Notes: a model not told the origin generated them from the letters alone. A DNA stretch of 64,000 nt from Ceratothoa steindachneri (GCA_963969495.1 OZ018331.1:148744321-148808320), one strand, 5' to 3'; positions 1 through 12,014 are shown, numbered from the stretch's first letter. Translations and numbers: made by a program.

Positions 1-2160
1 ATTATCTTTTCCCATGTTAATAACTTTGCACTTATCAAGGTTGAAAGTCATTTGCCACTTATGTGCCCAGGATAACGATTTATTTAAATCCCCCTGCACT
101 TTAAAATATCATCAATATCTTTAACTACAGCTGCTAATTTGGTATCATCCGCAAAAATTGACACTTTATTATTAACTGCCTCCCCAAGATCGTTTATATA
201 GATGACAAATAATAATGGAGCGAGAACTGATCCCTGAGGAACCTCACTGATAACATCCCTCCACTCTGACTTTACAACATTTAGCACTACCCTTTGCTTC
301 CTCTCTTTCAGCCACTCAGCTATCCAATTTGAAACCCCCCCACATACATTTTTAATTTATGAACTAGTCTCCTATGTGGTACCTTATCAAATGCTTTACT
401 AAAATCTAAGTAAATTATATCTACATTCTCTCCCTTATCTACTTGATCTGTTACAAACTCCAGAAAGTCTAGTAAATTAGTCAAACATGATCTACCTGAT
501 CTAAACCCATGCTGAGCATCGCTGATTAACCCCTCCCTCTAAAGATCTTGGCAAATGCCTTTTTTAACTATTTTCTCAAGAATTTTACAGACTACAGGAG
601 TTAGGCTAACCGGTCAAAAGTTATTTGGATCCTCTTTACTACCCTTCTTGAAAATGGGGACTACATTCACTCTCTTCCAATCATCGGGTATTTCTCCATA
701 TTCCGGTGACCTAGTACACAACTTCTACAGAGCTATTGAGATACTTTCTACCCCTTCTTTAAGTATCCTAGAATGAATATTATCAGGGCCGGAGGCCGTG
801 GTAGCATCTAACTCACCTATTAGTCCTTTTATCTTCCTCCAATCCACACTAATGGTAGTAAACACCTCTTTCCCTGACCCATGAGTACTATACTAAGAAT
901 ATTTAGTTCTCCTTTGTAAATACTGATGCAAAATGACCATTTAGTACCTCAACTATTTCCTCATCAGTTTCTCTCACAAACGTTTCATATTTGATAGGTC
1001 CTATTTTAACTCTGCAAGACTTATTATTTATTTTATAGTAACTAAAGAACTTTCTAGGATCTTTGTTGCTATCCTGAGCTAATTTAATTTCTGACATCCT
1101 TTTGTTCTTCTTTATAATCATATTTAACTCATTCTTAGTCACTCTATAATCACTTAAATTTTGAATATTATTTTCTACCTGTAATTTTTTATATGCCCTT
1201 TTCTTCTCTGAAATTTTTCTAGCTATCTCCTGATTCCACCATAATGGTTTCCTACTTTTGTTCCTAATAGCCTTCATTGGGATACATTGCTCTTGGACTA
1301 CATTTATTATATGCTTGAAAGTATCCCACATCCCATAAGCATTTTTACCTCTGAATTCTACATCCCAGTCTACAAAATTTAGCAAGCTTCGGAGTTTTAC
1401 ATAATCTCCCTTATGAAAATTTGGAACTTTTACAGCATTCTTGGTTATTTTACCCTTCTTAATTCCCAAGTTAAAACAAACTATCTGATGGTCACTATTT
1501 CCCAATGCTTCCCCAACAGTCAATTCTTGAACTAAATAATCACTGTTAGAAAGTACTAAATCTAATATATTGTCCCCCCTCATTGGCTCATTAACAAATT
1601 GATTCAAAAATTATCCTCAAAGCATTCTATGAACCTGCCACTTGTTCTATCCCTACCTATCATATTTTCCCAGTCCACAGAGTTTAAGTTGAAGTCCCCA
1701 ATAATAACTGCATCTGTTTCACATCCCTTATTTATTTCCCTTATCATTAGTTCATCTATATCATCAGTCTGCCCAGGTGGTCTATAAAAAGCTCCCAAAT
1801 GCGCCATTCTATTTTTACTGAACCTAATATCTATCCAAAGTGACTCAACTCCATCCTGCTTTATTGAAGTATTTAAACTTGAAACAATGTTGTTTTTTAT
1901 ATAGATAATTATTCCTCCACCAATCCCACCTGTCCTTTGACTAATGTACATATTATAGCCCTGTAAATTAAATTCACTTATAGTGTCACTAAATTCTATT
2001 TCATTAATCCATGATTCAGTAACACATAATATATCTATATCCTCATCGCTAATATAACTAAATAGCTCATCCTTCTTGTTTCTAAGACTATGAGCATTTG
2101 TATAGAAACAATTTAACCCCCCCTATCACTGAAGCACCTCTTCCAACCTGAATGACCTCA
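1..2160 (-). pseudogene. CR1-like LINE ORF2 (endonuclease + reverse transcriptase), decayed, cut by window edge
   Basis: This is ORF2 of a CR1-like non-LTR retrotransposon, which nicks target DNA and primes reverse transcription there. The APE-type endonuclease runs from about 2120 to 1480: a TESW motif near 2010-2025, GDFN near 1688-1699 and SDH near 1485-1498 keep the expected catalytic residues. The RT follows: a DFSKAFDKVPHRR block near 372-420, PQGSVL near 217-245 and the FADDTK catalytic box near 138-157. Position 1 matches about 23831 of the plus-strand copy at 22796, so the thumb and C-terminal part lie off the left edge. The frame is broken by a one-base loss in a T run near 1605 and another near 903, plus further shifts between 287 and 900. 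ORF1 lies directly upstream on the same strand. The family is secure; the exact clade is inferred from ORF1. Confidence 0.88.
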
Positions 2161-2221
2161 CCTCTATTGCCTTGGAACCTATTTCTGTTATCTGCCAAGT
2201 CCATTCTACTTTCAGTACTAA

Positions 2222-2623
2222 GATGTCCTCTCGTAATTCCCTGACCACTATTAGTATCTAGTTTCCCGCCCGCAAAGACCTAATAACACGATCATACTCC
2301 TCCAACAACACATCTACCCCCCTCCTACTCAAATGCAGTCCATCCATCGCATACATTTCTTTCATTCCAACAAACCTATCCAACACATCCACAAACATGA
2401 CACCTTCCATCTCTCACATCCTAATGTCCTCTTGTAATTCCCTGAACACTATTAGTATCTAGTTTCCCACCTGCAAAGACCTAATAACACGATCATACTC
2501 CTCTCACAACACATCTACCCCCCTCCAACTCAAATGCAGTCCATCCATCGCATACATTTCTTTCATTCCAACAAACCTATCCGACACATCCACAAACATG
2601 ACACCCTCCATCTCTCACATCCT
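2222..2623. repeat. 201-bp tandem duplication inside CR1 ORF1
   Basis: Two near-identical units, starting about 2222 and 2423 (TAATTCCC at 2234 and 2435), share a period of 201 bp. Each unit encodes the end of the esterase-like domain on the minus strand, including the DGLHLS motif. The few differences between units suggest a post-insertion duplication. Confidence 0.88.
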
Positions 2624-3605
2624 CCTCACATAATCATTCAGCCCAATCGCACAAGACATCCATTCTACCCCAACATCCATTCTTGGAAGCACACCTGTCA
2701 CAACACCTTTCATTCTAATTTCTTTCACCTTTTCAATCAACCTCTTGTACCTCTCACGTAACTCACAAGCTCCCACTTTCTTCACTTCATTCACTCCTAC
2801 ATGTGTAATCACAACCGCATTCCTTGCACAGCCAGACACCAGCACCTCATACCTATCAGACAGATCTCGCACTCCAGCACCCGGCAAACACACCCTCAAA
2901 CCATTCAATCTACTTGCATACAACTTCCTATCTAAATATCTAACTCGCGAATCACCCATCACAAACCCTTCAGTCAGACTCCTATTTCTAACCCCCACAG
3001 ACCTAACTCCATCTATTCTCATTCAAAATACCAGTCACTCTACCTCCACCCCCAACCCCATCAGTCATATCACTTCCAGTTACTTCCTCTCTTAGGGCAC
3101 TGAATCTATTAGTCAAGCTAATAGGTTCTGTGTCCCTCTGACTCACACACCTATTCTCCCCCTGGCTAACCACCTCAACAGAGGCAACCCTATTTTCACA
3201 AAGATCAGGAGAAGCCTCCCTAGCTACACGTTTCCTAACCACTCTCCACCATCCTCACTAGGCCTATTTCTAACTAATCTAAGGGGGGCTAACTTCACTA
3301 TCCCTAGAACTATCATATCCTACCTCCTCCACCGGCCCTCTACCTTCACTTGAAACATCTAACTGGCCTACCTCACCACCTAACCTATTACCAGCCCTAG
3401 GCCTAACACTAAGTTCCCTCCTGAGCTCAGCACCTAACCCCTCCAGCCTACATGTCCTGTCTAAATCCTGCCTTCTAATCCCCTCTAAATCTACAATGCA
3501 TTCACGCAGCCCACATACAACACATGTATACCCCTCACCTAATACACCACAACCAATGCATACATTCCGACACTCGTGCTCACTTTCATCCCCGAACTCC
3601 ATCAC
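2222..3605 (-). pseudogene. CR1-like LINE ORF1: zinc-binding region plus SGNH/GDSL esterase-like domain
   Basis: ORF1 is read in three frames from an ATG at 3605. The first part (3605-3279) has closely spaced cysteines (HEC, CIGC, CVVC) like the PHD/zinc-finger start of CR1 ORF1, followed by a charged helix. The middle (3242-3003) ends in an NRFSALREE stretch. The third part (3022-2615) carries a GDS motif (VMGDSRV, near 2950) and a GVNEV motif, and further on a DGLHLS block that fits the DxxH element of SGNH hydrolases. Esterase-like ORF1 proteins are an established trait of CR1 LINEs, which is the main reason for the clade call. The end of the gene is disturbed by a 201-bp tandem duplication that repeats the DGLHLS block. 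At least two frameshifts make it a pseudogene. Function of the esterase in CR1 is not firmly known. Confidence 0.75.
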
Positions 3606-3865
3606 TTATTCAAACAAAGAAAGAATTTAAGTAGTAATAAGAAAAAAAAGAGCAACTTAGCTTTCGCTGATTCTGTGGTGAAAAAAAAAAAAACTGTAGC
3701 AAAATCTGAAAAATAAATCAACAGACCGAAACGAGATTTAAGGCACAACACAGTCCAAATCAGTTATCATCATGAGAAAGTCTTTTTGAGTAAATATCAA
3801 AGTTTGCAGACAAGTTGTGCTGACCCATTCCAGAAGCATAAAAAGCGAGTGACTGCTAAGTAGAA
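3606..3865. other. Probable 5' leader of the CR1 copy, then unassigned sequence
   Basis: AT-rich sequence upstream of the ORF1 start with A runs at 3642 and 3681. No ORF or clear element boundary is visible, so the 5' end of the LINE cannot be placed. Confidence 0.3.
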
Positions 3866-4180
3866 ATTCATTAGTTCTTTATGTAAAATTTAATTATGTA
3901 AAGTTACATTTTAGAAACAAGTTTAATTTCACATTATAGGGGCCTTGATATATGATATGATTTATTTATACACTAAATACAAAACTCACAGTTTTTGTGA
4001 ACAGTATTTACCTTTATCTAGTGCGGGAAATTCAATAGTTCTTTATGTAAAATTAAATTTATGTTACATTTTAGAAATAAATTTAATTTCGCATTATAGG
4101 GGCCTTGATATGATATATTTATACACTAAATACAAAACTCATTACAGTTTTTGTGAACAGTATTTACAATTATCTGCCCT
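3866..4180. repeat. 164-bp direct tandem duplication
   Basis: Two copies of an AT-rich unit, beginning near 3866 and 4030, share the blocks TAGTTCTTTATGTAAAATT, CATTATAGGGGCCTTGATA and GTTTTTGTGAACAGTATTTAC. The second copy has lost about 20 bp. It lies just upstream of the transposase-like pseudogene; no coding content. Confidence 0.8.
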
Positions 4181-4249
4181 TAGCCCGAAGGCTGTACAAA
4201 GTCAAAAAAATGAAATGAGGGGATAAACCTTGTGTGTTGATGACTAGTA

Positions 4250-6516
4250 GAAGTTCTATCTATTTACTGTCCCCATCTTTATCAGGATCATTGCAGGTTG
4301 TGAAAAGCCAGAGAGCTGAAATGTACAACCTTAAACCTGGGCAGAAGGTCTGTCAATGTTGTGATACCCAGATGAAAGTGCCTTCAGATTACTCCACGTA
4401 AGAAGAAACACTTGAAGATGCCAGTGAGCAGTCATTTGAAGAGACCTTCGAATCCCTCAACTCAAGTGTTTTACTACTAGAATGCCCCAATTAAAACTAA
4501 CATAAGAATGAGAGACAAGGTAAATTATGGTAAGCAGAAAGTATCGGAGGTTCAAGAAGTTATAGCAAAAAAGGTAGCCACTGTTCTCAACATTACCGAA
4601 GAATCAATACAGTCACAGGATATCACCAAAGAAGCCTGTACCAAATGTTCCGACTTAGACTGATTTATTTGATGGAGAAATTAAAAAATTGCAAATCCAA
4701 ACAGGAGAAAATTCAAATATTGTCACTTGTTCCAGAAAGCTGAACTAATGAAAAAATGTGCAATGAATTCAGTGTTTCAAAATATGCAATAAAGCAAGCT
4801 AAAGATCTAAAAAAGAAATCTGGAATCCTTGCACGACCTGATGCCTATCTAGGAAGTAAAACACTGTCACAAGATATTATTACTGCTGTTGAATTGTTTT
4901 ATGAAGATGATGAGTTTTCCAGAATGTGCCCAGGAAAGAAAGACTGTTTCTGTCAGAATCAATCGTAAAAAAGTTTGCAAACAGAAAAGACTGATTTTGG
5001 TAAACATCACAGAATTGTACACAATTTTCAAGGCAAAGTTCCCCAATTTTAAGATTGGTATATCAAAGTTCTTTGAGCTTCGGCCCAAATGGTGTGTACA
5101 TGTGGAGAGTAAGAGCTCTCTCTCTGTTTTTGTGTGTGAGAAACACCAGAATGCCAAGTTGTTACTCAATGGGTTACCCACCGCAGCCGTCAACAGTACT
5201 GATTACAAAGATATTTTATCAATGGCTGTTTGTGACATATCTAAGTAGTACTGTATGTTGATAATCTGTGAAAAATGTCCTGGTGTTCAGAAAATTAGAG
5301 AACATTTGATGTTTGTGTTTACTGCTAATGAGCAAGAGCTTGATGATAACATATCACATAAACAGTGGGTTAGGAATGAGTCGGGTAAAATAACTCTGGA
5401 AACAATGTCTTGTACAGTTGAGAATTTTATTGACAAGTTCTGTTCAGTGTATGAAGCACTGCTTTCTCACCAGTTCATCACAAAAGCCCAAGCACAGCAT
5501 CTAAGCAACCTGAAAGAAACTATTTCTGAAAGTAATGGGCTTTTGTTGTTAGACTTTGCTGAAAATTACAGTTTTGTTGTTCAAGATGCAGTTCAAGGCC
5601 ACCACTGGGATAACAGTCAAGCTACACTGCACCCATTTGTCCTCTACTACATTGTAGATGACAAGCTGAATGTTTCGAAGATGTGTGTGATATCAGATTG
5701 TATGAATCATGAAACCAATACTGTTCATGCTTTTCTAGAGGTTGTTATCAAACATATCAAAACAGTGATGCCCACTTTGACAGATATACACTACTTCAGC
5801 AATGATGCTGCTTCCCAGTGTAAAAATTACAAAAACCTTGTGAATCTTTGCTGCCACAAAGATGATTTTGGAATACCTGCACAGTGGAATTTCTTTGCCA
5901 CTAGTCATGGTAAGAGTCCTTGTGATGGCATAGGTGGCACTGTCAAATGTCTAGTTGCACATGCTATTTTGCAGGCCACCATCTCTGGACCCCTCTAGAA
6001 ATGCATAATTGGTGTGTCATCAATGTGAAAGTTATAAAATTCTTTTATGTATCAGTGACAGATGTCATCAATAGTTATGAACGGTTCAAGTTAGAGGAAA
6101 GGTATAGTCATGTATCTCCAGTCCCAGGTACACGTTCCTATCATAGTTTTGTGCCAGTTGGGGACATGAAACTTGAGATTAGGCAAATTTCAGTAGCCAC
6201 CATCTTTAAAACAGTTCAGATAGGAGGCTTGCAGGGTATCAAGCCACAAGATGATAGTGCTTTTGAGGTAGGAAAGTATATTAAGATTGTAGAAGATCGC
6301 TCGGAAGAATAGCATGACTTGCTTGCCAACTTCATGCAGAAGGGTGCAACAGAGCAGTCACTTTCATGGCCACAAAAACATGATATCTACTGGATTCCTT
6401 TCCAAGATGTAATCTGCACAGTTGATGTCCCTAGTGCCCAAGGAGCAAGTGGCAGGCAGTATTTCTTGTTGAATTCTAATTTGCAAAGAGTTTTGCAATA
6501 CTGTGAGAAATCATAG
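4250..6516 (+). pseudogene. Transposase-like protein of an unnamed animal family, with several frame breaks
   Basis: A protein of about 700 residues is spread over several frames. The start (about 4320) has a cysteine-rich KVCQCCDTQ stretch that could bind zinc. The middle (4756-5248, broken near 4960) leads into the longest open part, 5255-5998, which holds an HWDNSQATLHP motif, an LLDFAENY block and an HYFSNDAASQCKN block. It ends in FFATSHGKSPCDGIGGTVK. The last part (5990-6516) has a YWIPFQD motif and a stop at 6516. I recognise the ATSHGK..DGIGG signature as a widespread transposase-like family in cnidarians, arthropods and fish, but cannot name its superfamily. The aspartates of LLDF and SNDAAS are candidate metal ligands by position only. 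At least four breaks rule out a working protein. Confidence 0.6.
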
Positions 6517-7091
6517 ATATCTGATTGATCAATCTGTTTAGAAAGGAACTATCTGCATGATGATATAGTTATACTGTTAATGTTTTTGTTCATTTTATGC
6601 TTATAACATGGCTAGATTTTGTGGCACATACAATATCATACTTTTCATTAGTCCGTAGAGTGAGGTGTATAAATACGATAAGTAAATTAGCTAAATCAAT
6701 GGTGAAATGGTCTGTCCTAATATGCACGAATAAAGGACGGAACAAATAAGATATTTAGTATAGCTAGTGTATAGACCTTCCTCTTCAAGCACAAAAAATT
6801 TGAAGGGGGTCCTCATGTTTCCATGGGGTCAAAAGGGGTCAAATGTTCATGGTCATTTTCTGAAAATCATGAAAATTGACTATATTTGAAACACTTTCTC
6901 AGCTGCTATGTATGTTTCTCTGCCAGAAATGGTTTTAAATACAATAAAAGACATATCATCATATCCTATCAGTTATAACATTTAATATTGTTTCTAAGTA
7001 TGAATATTTTGAATCGGAAGTTGGTTCAGATGTGACAAATTTGTTCAATATTTCAGTTTTTGCTAGCTTATAACTCTTTGATGGTACGAGA
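6517..7091. other. Unassigned non-coding sequence
   Basis: No coding signal, repeat or recognisable element end was seen between the transposase-like pseudogene and the mariner element. Confidence 0.3.
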
Positions 7092-7877
7092 TACGAGGAG
7101 CAGTCAATAAGTTTTGCAATTCAGATATAAGGAAATGAGATACGAGGAAAGGTGCTTTATTATTTTTCAATATAACTACCTTCGACTTCAATGCACTTGT
7201 GCCACTTGTTCCCGAGGCTTTGAATTCCCGACAACCAGAAATCTCCCGACTGCTGTTCAATCCACTCCTGGACGGCGAGCTGGACATCTTCATCGTCCCC
7301 AAACAGGCATCCATGCAGCTTGTGCAACTCTGGCCTTGTGGACTTTGACGACGTTGAAGTCAATCATGGGGCTTGAGGTTTCTAGGGATCCAATGGGCAC
7401 AGACCTTGGTCATGGCCAAATGGTTGTGGATGATGTTGATAACACTTCCATGTGATATTCCAAGTTCTCGCTCGATTTCTTCGACCTTCACCCAGCGATT
7501 TTCGAGGATCCTCCTCTCCACACGGGCCACATTGTCCTTGTTGGTCACGTCTGATGGGCGTCCTGGACGGGGGGTCATCTTCAAGGGACTCACGCCCATG
7601 GCGGAACTCCATATTCGAGCGAGCAATGCTTGCATAGGAAGGGGCGGTGTCGGTGTACACTGCAACCATGCGTTCATGGATCTCTTTTGCATTCTTGCCT
7701 TCCTTGGTCAAAAATTTGTGACCGATGATCTGCGATCAGCTACTGCTTCTTAAATAATAGATGAGGCAGGAGCGTGCGGCTGCAGGTCCTAACTTGTCCT
7801 AACACCCCCACAAACAGCCATCCCCCTTCCTCTATTTTGCCCTACCGATTTGCAAAACTTATTGACCACCCATCGTA
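7092..7877 (-). mobile_element. Internally deleted mariner element with terminal inverted repeats
   Basis: The two ends match as inverted repeats of about 28 bp: 7092-7119 and 7850-7877 share TCAATAAGTTTTGCAA, with four or so mismatches nearer the tips. TA sits at both tips, as expected for a mariner target site. At about 786 bp it is much shorter than a full mariner (about 1.3 kb). The transposase fragments inside read on the minus strand. Confidence 0.85.
7160..7711 (-). pseudogene. Mariner transposase: DNA-binding N-terminus joined to C-terminal tail, catalytic core deleted
   Basis: The N-terminal part (7711-7360, split over two frames by a shift near 7560) has the helix-turn-helix region of mariner transposases: EGKNAKEIHERM, SYASIARSNMEFRHG and later ELGISHGSVINIIHNHL. 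It stops at NLKPHD. After about 20 bp the frame of 7363-7160 gives the mariner C-terminus: PELHKLHGCLFGDD and WHKCIEVEGSYIEK. The region between, which holds the three catalytic aspartates, is missing. The product could at best bind the element's ends, so the copy is non-autonomous. A frameshift inside the N-terminal part makes even that unlikely now. Confidence 0.82.
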
Positions 7878-8210
7878 GACTGGTTTTGATTGTTGTTTTT
7901 TTAATCTATGGTCTTAATTCTGTAGGACCTGAACTTTTCAGACGTATATCTTTCAAACTACATGTTTTATGAGGCCTCAAAGTCGACGATTTTAAAAAAT
8001 TGACTTAGTCTCTAAAAAAACCTCCAAAATTATGTAGGCCATATCTCCGGAACCATTTGAGGTACAGAGCTATAATTTTGCCTGTGATGTTCTTTTATGA
8101 CATGTATCAACATACCCTAAAATGAAGAAAATCTAAGATGGTCACTGGTTTGGCATTGCCTGATTTTATGCGGAATGACTGTAAGTCAAAAATATACCCA
8201 CAGGTCCCTA

Positions 8211-8450
8211 TATATCCACAGGTCCCTACAAAGGGATATAACCCAAAGGCAGGAAAGACAGAGACCCAGGGAATAAATAGTGGCCCTAGAAAGGTAAAAA
8301 ATTGAAAAAAAAACCCCAGCAAATTAAGGCTGTGAACCTTTAAAATATACCACAGGTCCCTTCAAAGGGATATAACCCAAATGCAGGAAAGACAGGGACC
8401 CAGGGAATAAATAGTGGCCCTAGAAAGGTAACAAAAAATGAAAAACCTGT
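8211..8450. repeat. 134-bp direct tandem duplication
   Basis: Two copies share CAGGTCCCTACAAAGGGATA, CAGGAAAGACAG and CCAGGGAATAAATAGTGGCC. The GGTCCC landmarks are at 8221 and 8355, giving a period of 134 bp. No coding content. Confidence 0.82.
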
Positions 8451-10084
8451 AAATTAATAACCACTCACCTTAATACGTGACATTCAAGGAATTAGCCAAA
8501 GAGAGTAGGAAGATTGGGGTTGGTGGAGTAGAAAACGTGACAATCCGTTTACAACAATCTAGAAATACAATTCAATGTAGCCAATGACAGTCAAATTTAG
8601 AAGTTAAATTCACTATTAGCCTTTCACCCATTAATAACTCTCAATTTCTTAAAGTTAGCTTTAAACATCCAATTCAGGGCCTAACCTAATAACTTTCTTT
8701 AGGTCACTATGCACTTTAATACTGGGCACATTTAACTGACACACTAAACTTACGACCTAAAACATTGGCTTGCTTCAGGTTATCCAAACTTGAACATTCT
8801 CAATTAAAAATGAATAAACCAATCAGTCGCATGAGGGCCTTCAGAGGTCCTCTCAATTCAATGCTACATAATTGCCCAAGGGCCTTTTGTGGCCTTTCCC
8901 ATTTAGACTTGTATTTGCCCTGATTATTATGATAATTCAGCTTCTTTTTTTTTGTCAAACACTTATGTTAGTGAGTAATCATCTAATTAAAATACATAAA
9001 TGGCTTAGGTCAGTCCTGCTTTGTTTGTAAACAGAGATTTATCAATGAGAGTAAATTGACTGTTCCCACCATAAATCATAAATCGACTGCAAAAAAGGGG
9101 CTGATTAATGGTTCACACATGTCTAAACAGCCATTTTTAAAGAACTTTTTTTGTTCAATACTTATGTTTTTCATTTATCATCCAATTAAAATCATTTAAA
9201 AATCATTCAATTAAAATCACTATCTTATTCAGAGCAGATTAAGGGGTAAAAGCCTATTCAGCCAAAAAAATAGGTGAAAATGTTTTTTCCATATTTACGC
9301 CAAATTTTTAAATTGATTTCATATAAAATAGTTATCCATAAGAAATAAGCAACGTTTTCTATAAAATAGTGTTGGCTTAGAAGCAGTAACTAAAATGTAA
9401 CAATTCATTTCTTCAGTTAACAAGAAATAACTGAGCAACAGGCAAATATTTCCAATTATAATTCTAAATGTGTAGAAGTCTATTAATAATTTTTAGGTTA
9501 AATCAATAGAATAATTCTTTGCAATTAAAATGATATATTATTTGATATATAATAAAGGATTTAGATATTTTATTTTATTATTTTCCATAATGAGGTAGGT
9601 ACCAAGGATAAATTGTTTGAGGGGGATTTCAAAACAATTCACTCAGTGACTAATGGGTTAATCTGGCTAGCTGACTAAGGAATGCAATTATGGTTGTGAA
9701 TAGGTTTTAGGTAATCCTTACAATCCATACCCCAGCCACTATTGTTTATGTTTTCAAGTCTAAAAGTATTGGAATGTGTATGTTTTTAGATTTTGTTCAG
9801 CATGCATGAATATGCGCAATATAATACAAGTTTAAAAAGTGAAGGCAGCATATTTGTATATATTTAAAGAAAACAAGAAATAAGTTAATGCACCATGGAA
9901 AGGAAATTAAAGAACAAAAAATGCTTTTTACTTACATTATTCTTGCATATACAGATGCGAAATAGCGCTGAGGAAACGATGAAATTGTGTTTGTATTCCT
10001 ATTTTGTCAAAAGGTAACCATTTACAAAACATGGTGGTTGAGATAAAAGTGAAAATCTGAACATTTGCGCAGAGATTTTGCGAC
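8451..10084. other. Unassigned AT-rich sequence
   Basis: About 1.6 kb without an ORF of note or a recognised element. A short direct repeat of AATCATTTAAAAATCATTCAATTAAAATCA type lies near 9180-9220. The right end meets the Merlin fragment. Confidence 0.3.
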
Positions 10085-10330
10085 TAAATTTCTCGCATCC
10101 TGCCATACCCACTCTATGTACTAGCTACATATTCAGGGTCCAAAAGATCTTTGAATGGTTGACTGCTCGATGTTGGTAGCCCTCCAATTCCAAGCGGGAG
10201 TAGGCTGATCAACAATCAGATATTATTGGGGTTCCCGGCAAGATCCATTTTTTAATAATATCCACAAGTTTCTTTTGTGCAATCAGCACCTCAGGTTCAG
10301 GTTGTTGAGCCACCCTTTGTATCGGGATAT
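10085..10330 (-). pseudogene. Merlin-type (ISXO2/IS1595-like) transposase fragment
   Basis: The reverse complement gives KLVDIIKKWILPG, then IISDC, then SAYSRLELEGYQHRAVNHSK, matching the central part of the second Merlin copy at 19800-20000 (KETLLEVIKKWILLG, IISDCWPAYSGLELEGYQHR). The D of SDC is the second catalytic aspartate of the ISXO2-like DDE fold. The Trp codon after SDC is a stop here, and a one-base shift follows NHSK. No N-terminal or C-terminal parts are seen. This is a short relic, identified mainly by comparison with the longer copy. Confidence 0.7.
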
Positions 10331-10440
10331 GGCATTTATTTTCTGTGGAGGAGAAATAATTAATTAGCCTTGTTCATTTCTCTTCTTCCACACACACTAC
10401 AAAAATTTCTTTGTTGCTCTTACTATTCTTATTCTCTTAT

Positions 10441-11260
10441 CTATATCTTTTTTTTTCCACACTCGGCCCATAATCCTCCCTTATCTACACCTCCTCCCCC
10501 TTTTCTCTTCCTAGCTCTATCATCAATTCTTCTTTCAATTTCTCCCTCTTGAGACTGTGGCCCACACATTCCACAATCAAATGTTCTATAGATTCTCTCT
10601 GCCCCAATAGGCACCATTCGCATTTCCTCTCCTCCATTCCATCTGTATGTCCTCCCCTTCACCTTCAAGGATCCAGTCCATGCCTTGAATAGTAGCTGGC
10701 TTGCAAAACTCCCATCATACATATTCTCAATGCAAGGCTTCTTTTTGCCTCTGTATACATTCAGACTTCTCTTTCCATTTATTCCTCTTCTCCAGAAGAT
10801 TTCTCCTGAATCTAATATTTTTTGTTTCAGCTTTTCTTTTGCTTTGTCCTCTATATAAATTGCTTCTAATTCATACTTCGTATCCACTCTCATTATCTCC
10901 TTGCGCCAGTCCTATCATAGGCAGCATACACATAGCCTGCCCAAGTCTCTATCCCCATCCCTTGCAGTCTCACTTATAGTTTGCTTTCATCCTTGCCACA
11001 CTCTTTATACCTACTCCAGCCCATTTCTCCTCTAAGTGCCTCTACTGGTACATAACGATTGGCCCCTAGTGCAATTCTTATCACTTTGTTTCGGATGTTT
11101 TTCCATTCTCTCCAATTCTGTTTTTGTCACTTTGCAGACTTTATACCCATACAGGCTTCTTGGGACTACTAACCCTTTCCATAGTTCCTTTATGATTTTA
11201 TACTTATTTGCTTGCTTAGTTGCCATGTTCCTCAGTATGCCAGTCATTTTTCACCCGAGT
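10441..11260 (-). pseudogene. LINE ORF2 C-terminal region, copy 1 of 3
   Basis: The piece nearest the RT (11247-11032) reads KQANKYKIIKELWKGLVVP followed, after a frame change, by IALGANRYVPVEALRGEMGW, a stretch familiar from arthropod non-LTR RT C-termini (linker between RT and tail). The next piece (10893-10441) has ENMYDGSFASQLLFKAW, YRWNGGEE and a CGMCGP cysteine pair. Two neighbouring copies show the same order, ending in C-x2-C then H and C, so a zinc-binding tail is likely. No RT core is present, so this is a 5'-truncated LINE end. Frame breaks near 11060 and 10900. The clade is not certain. Confidence 0.55.
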
Positions 11261-11369
11261 CGTTCTTCGTAAGGGAGGTTCTAGCAGTGGTGGTAGTATA
11301 GTTCCTCAGTATAGCTTTTATATCAGCACTGAGAATTTTGTTAATTTATCAATTTTTAGTTCACTTGTC

Positions 11370-11945
11370 TATTCCTTTCCTTCCATATCTTTTCAATAAA
11401 ATTTCTATATTTTTCTTCCAATGTCTTGTTGTCTACATTAAATAATAGTAGTTCAGCTAGTGTTTTATCTGATACTTCATACTCCTCTCTGATTCGTTGG
11501 TATTCTCCACACCTAAGCAGGAAGTGCTCAAGGTCTTATATCTGAGAGGTATTGCATCTGTTGCACTCAGTATTTCCTCCTGTAAATCTGTTTCTCCAGC
11601 TTAGCTTCAGTGTATATGATCTGCACCTGAATAGCAAAGTTGATTTGAAGCCATTTTCATATATCTTCTCTTTTATTACAGCTTTGTTTTCTTTGTATAT
11701 ATGGCTGTAGTACTTTTGCTCCCAAGTTCTTCTAGCCAACAGTTCAAATCATAGCTGTGAATCTTGTTCAGTATGTCTTTATCACTCATATTTCTAATAC
11801 TACTCAAGCTTCCTATTTCAAGTTTCCCCATATATTCTCTTGTAATTTTCATCCATTTGTTTTGCTTTTTCTCCTACATATCTTCAAGAACTTTTATCAG
11901 TAGTTCAGCGTTTCCTTCTTGTTCTTACAGGTAGCCTAGGCTGGT
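11370..11945 (-). pseudogene. LINE ORF2 C-terminal region, copy 2 of 3
   Basis: From 11860 inward the reverse complement gives KLEIGSLSSIRNMSDKDIL, then (11739-11536) KIYENGFKSTLLFRCRSYT and a CNRC pair, then after a stop DLEHFLLRCGEYQRIREEY (about 11535-11480). The spacing C-x2-C ... H-x4-C matches the zinc-knuckle-like tail of copy 1. Sequence divergence from copy 1 is large, so the two are different insertions or subfamilies rather than a recent duplication. At least two stops are present. Confidence 0.5.
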
Positions 11946-12014
11946 CGTCCCAGGGTTGGCCTTAGTATCGGCAGGTCCTGCAGATGGGGGAGGGAAAAGA
12001 AAAAAGAAAACTGA

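Noticed and set aside
2534..3095. Plus-strand ORFs rich in His, Thr and Pro
   Set aside because: Antisense shadows of CR1 ORF1.
3945..4226. Plus-strand ORF with repeated DMIYLYTKYKTH
   Set aside because: Follows the 164-bp duplication; the repeat in the protein is only the DNA duplication.
10370..10979. Plus-strand hydrophobic ORFs
   Set aside because: Antisense of the LINE C-terminal pseudogene, which has recognised motifs on the minus strand.
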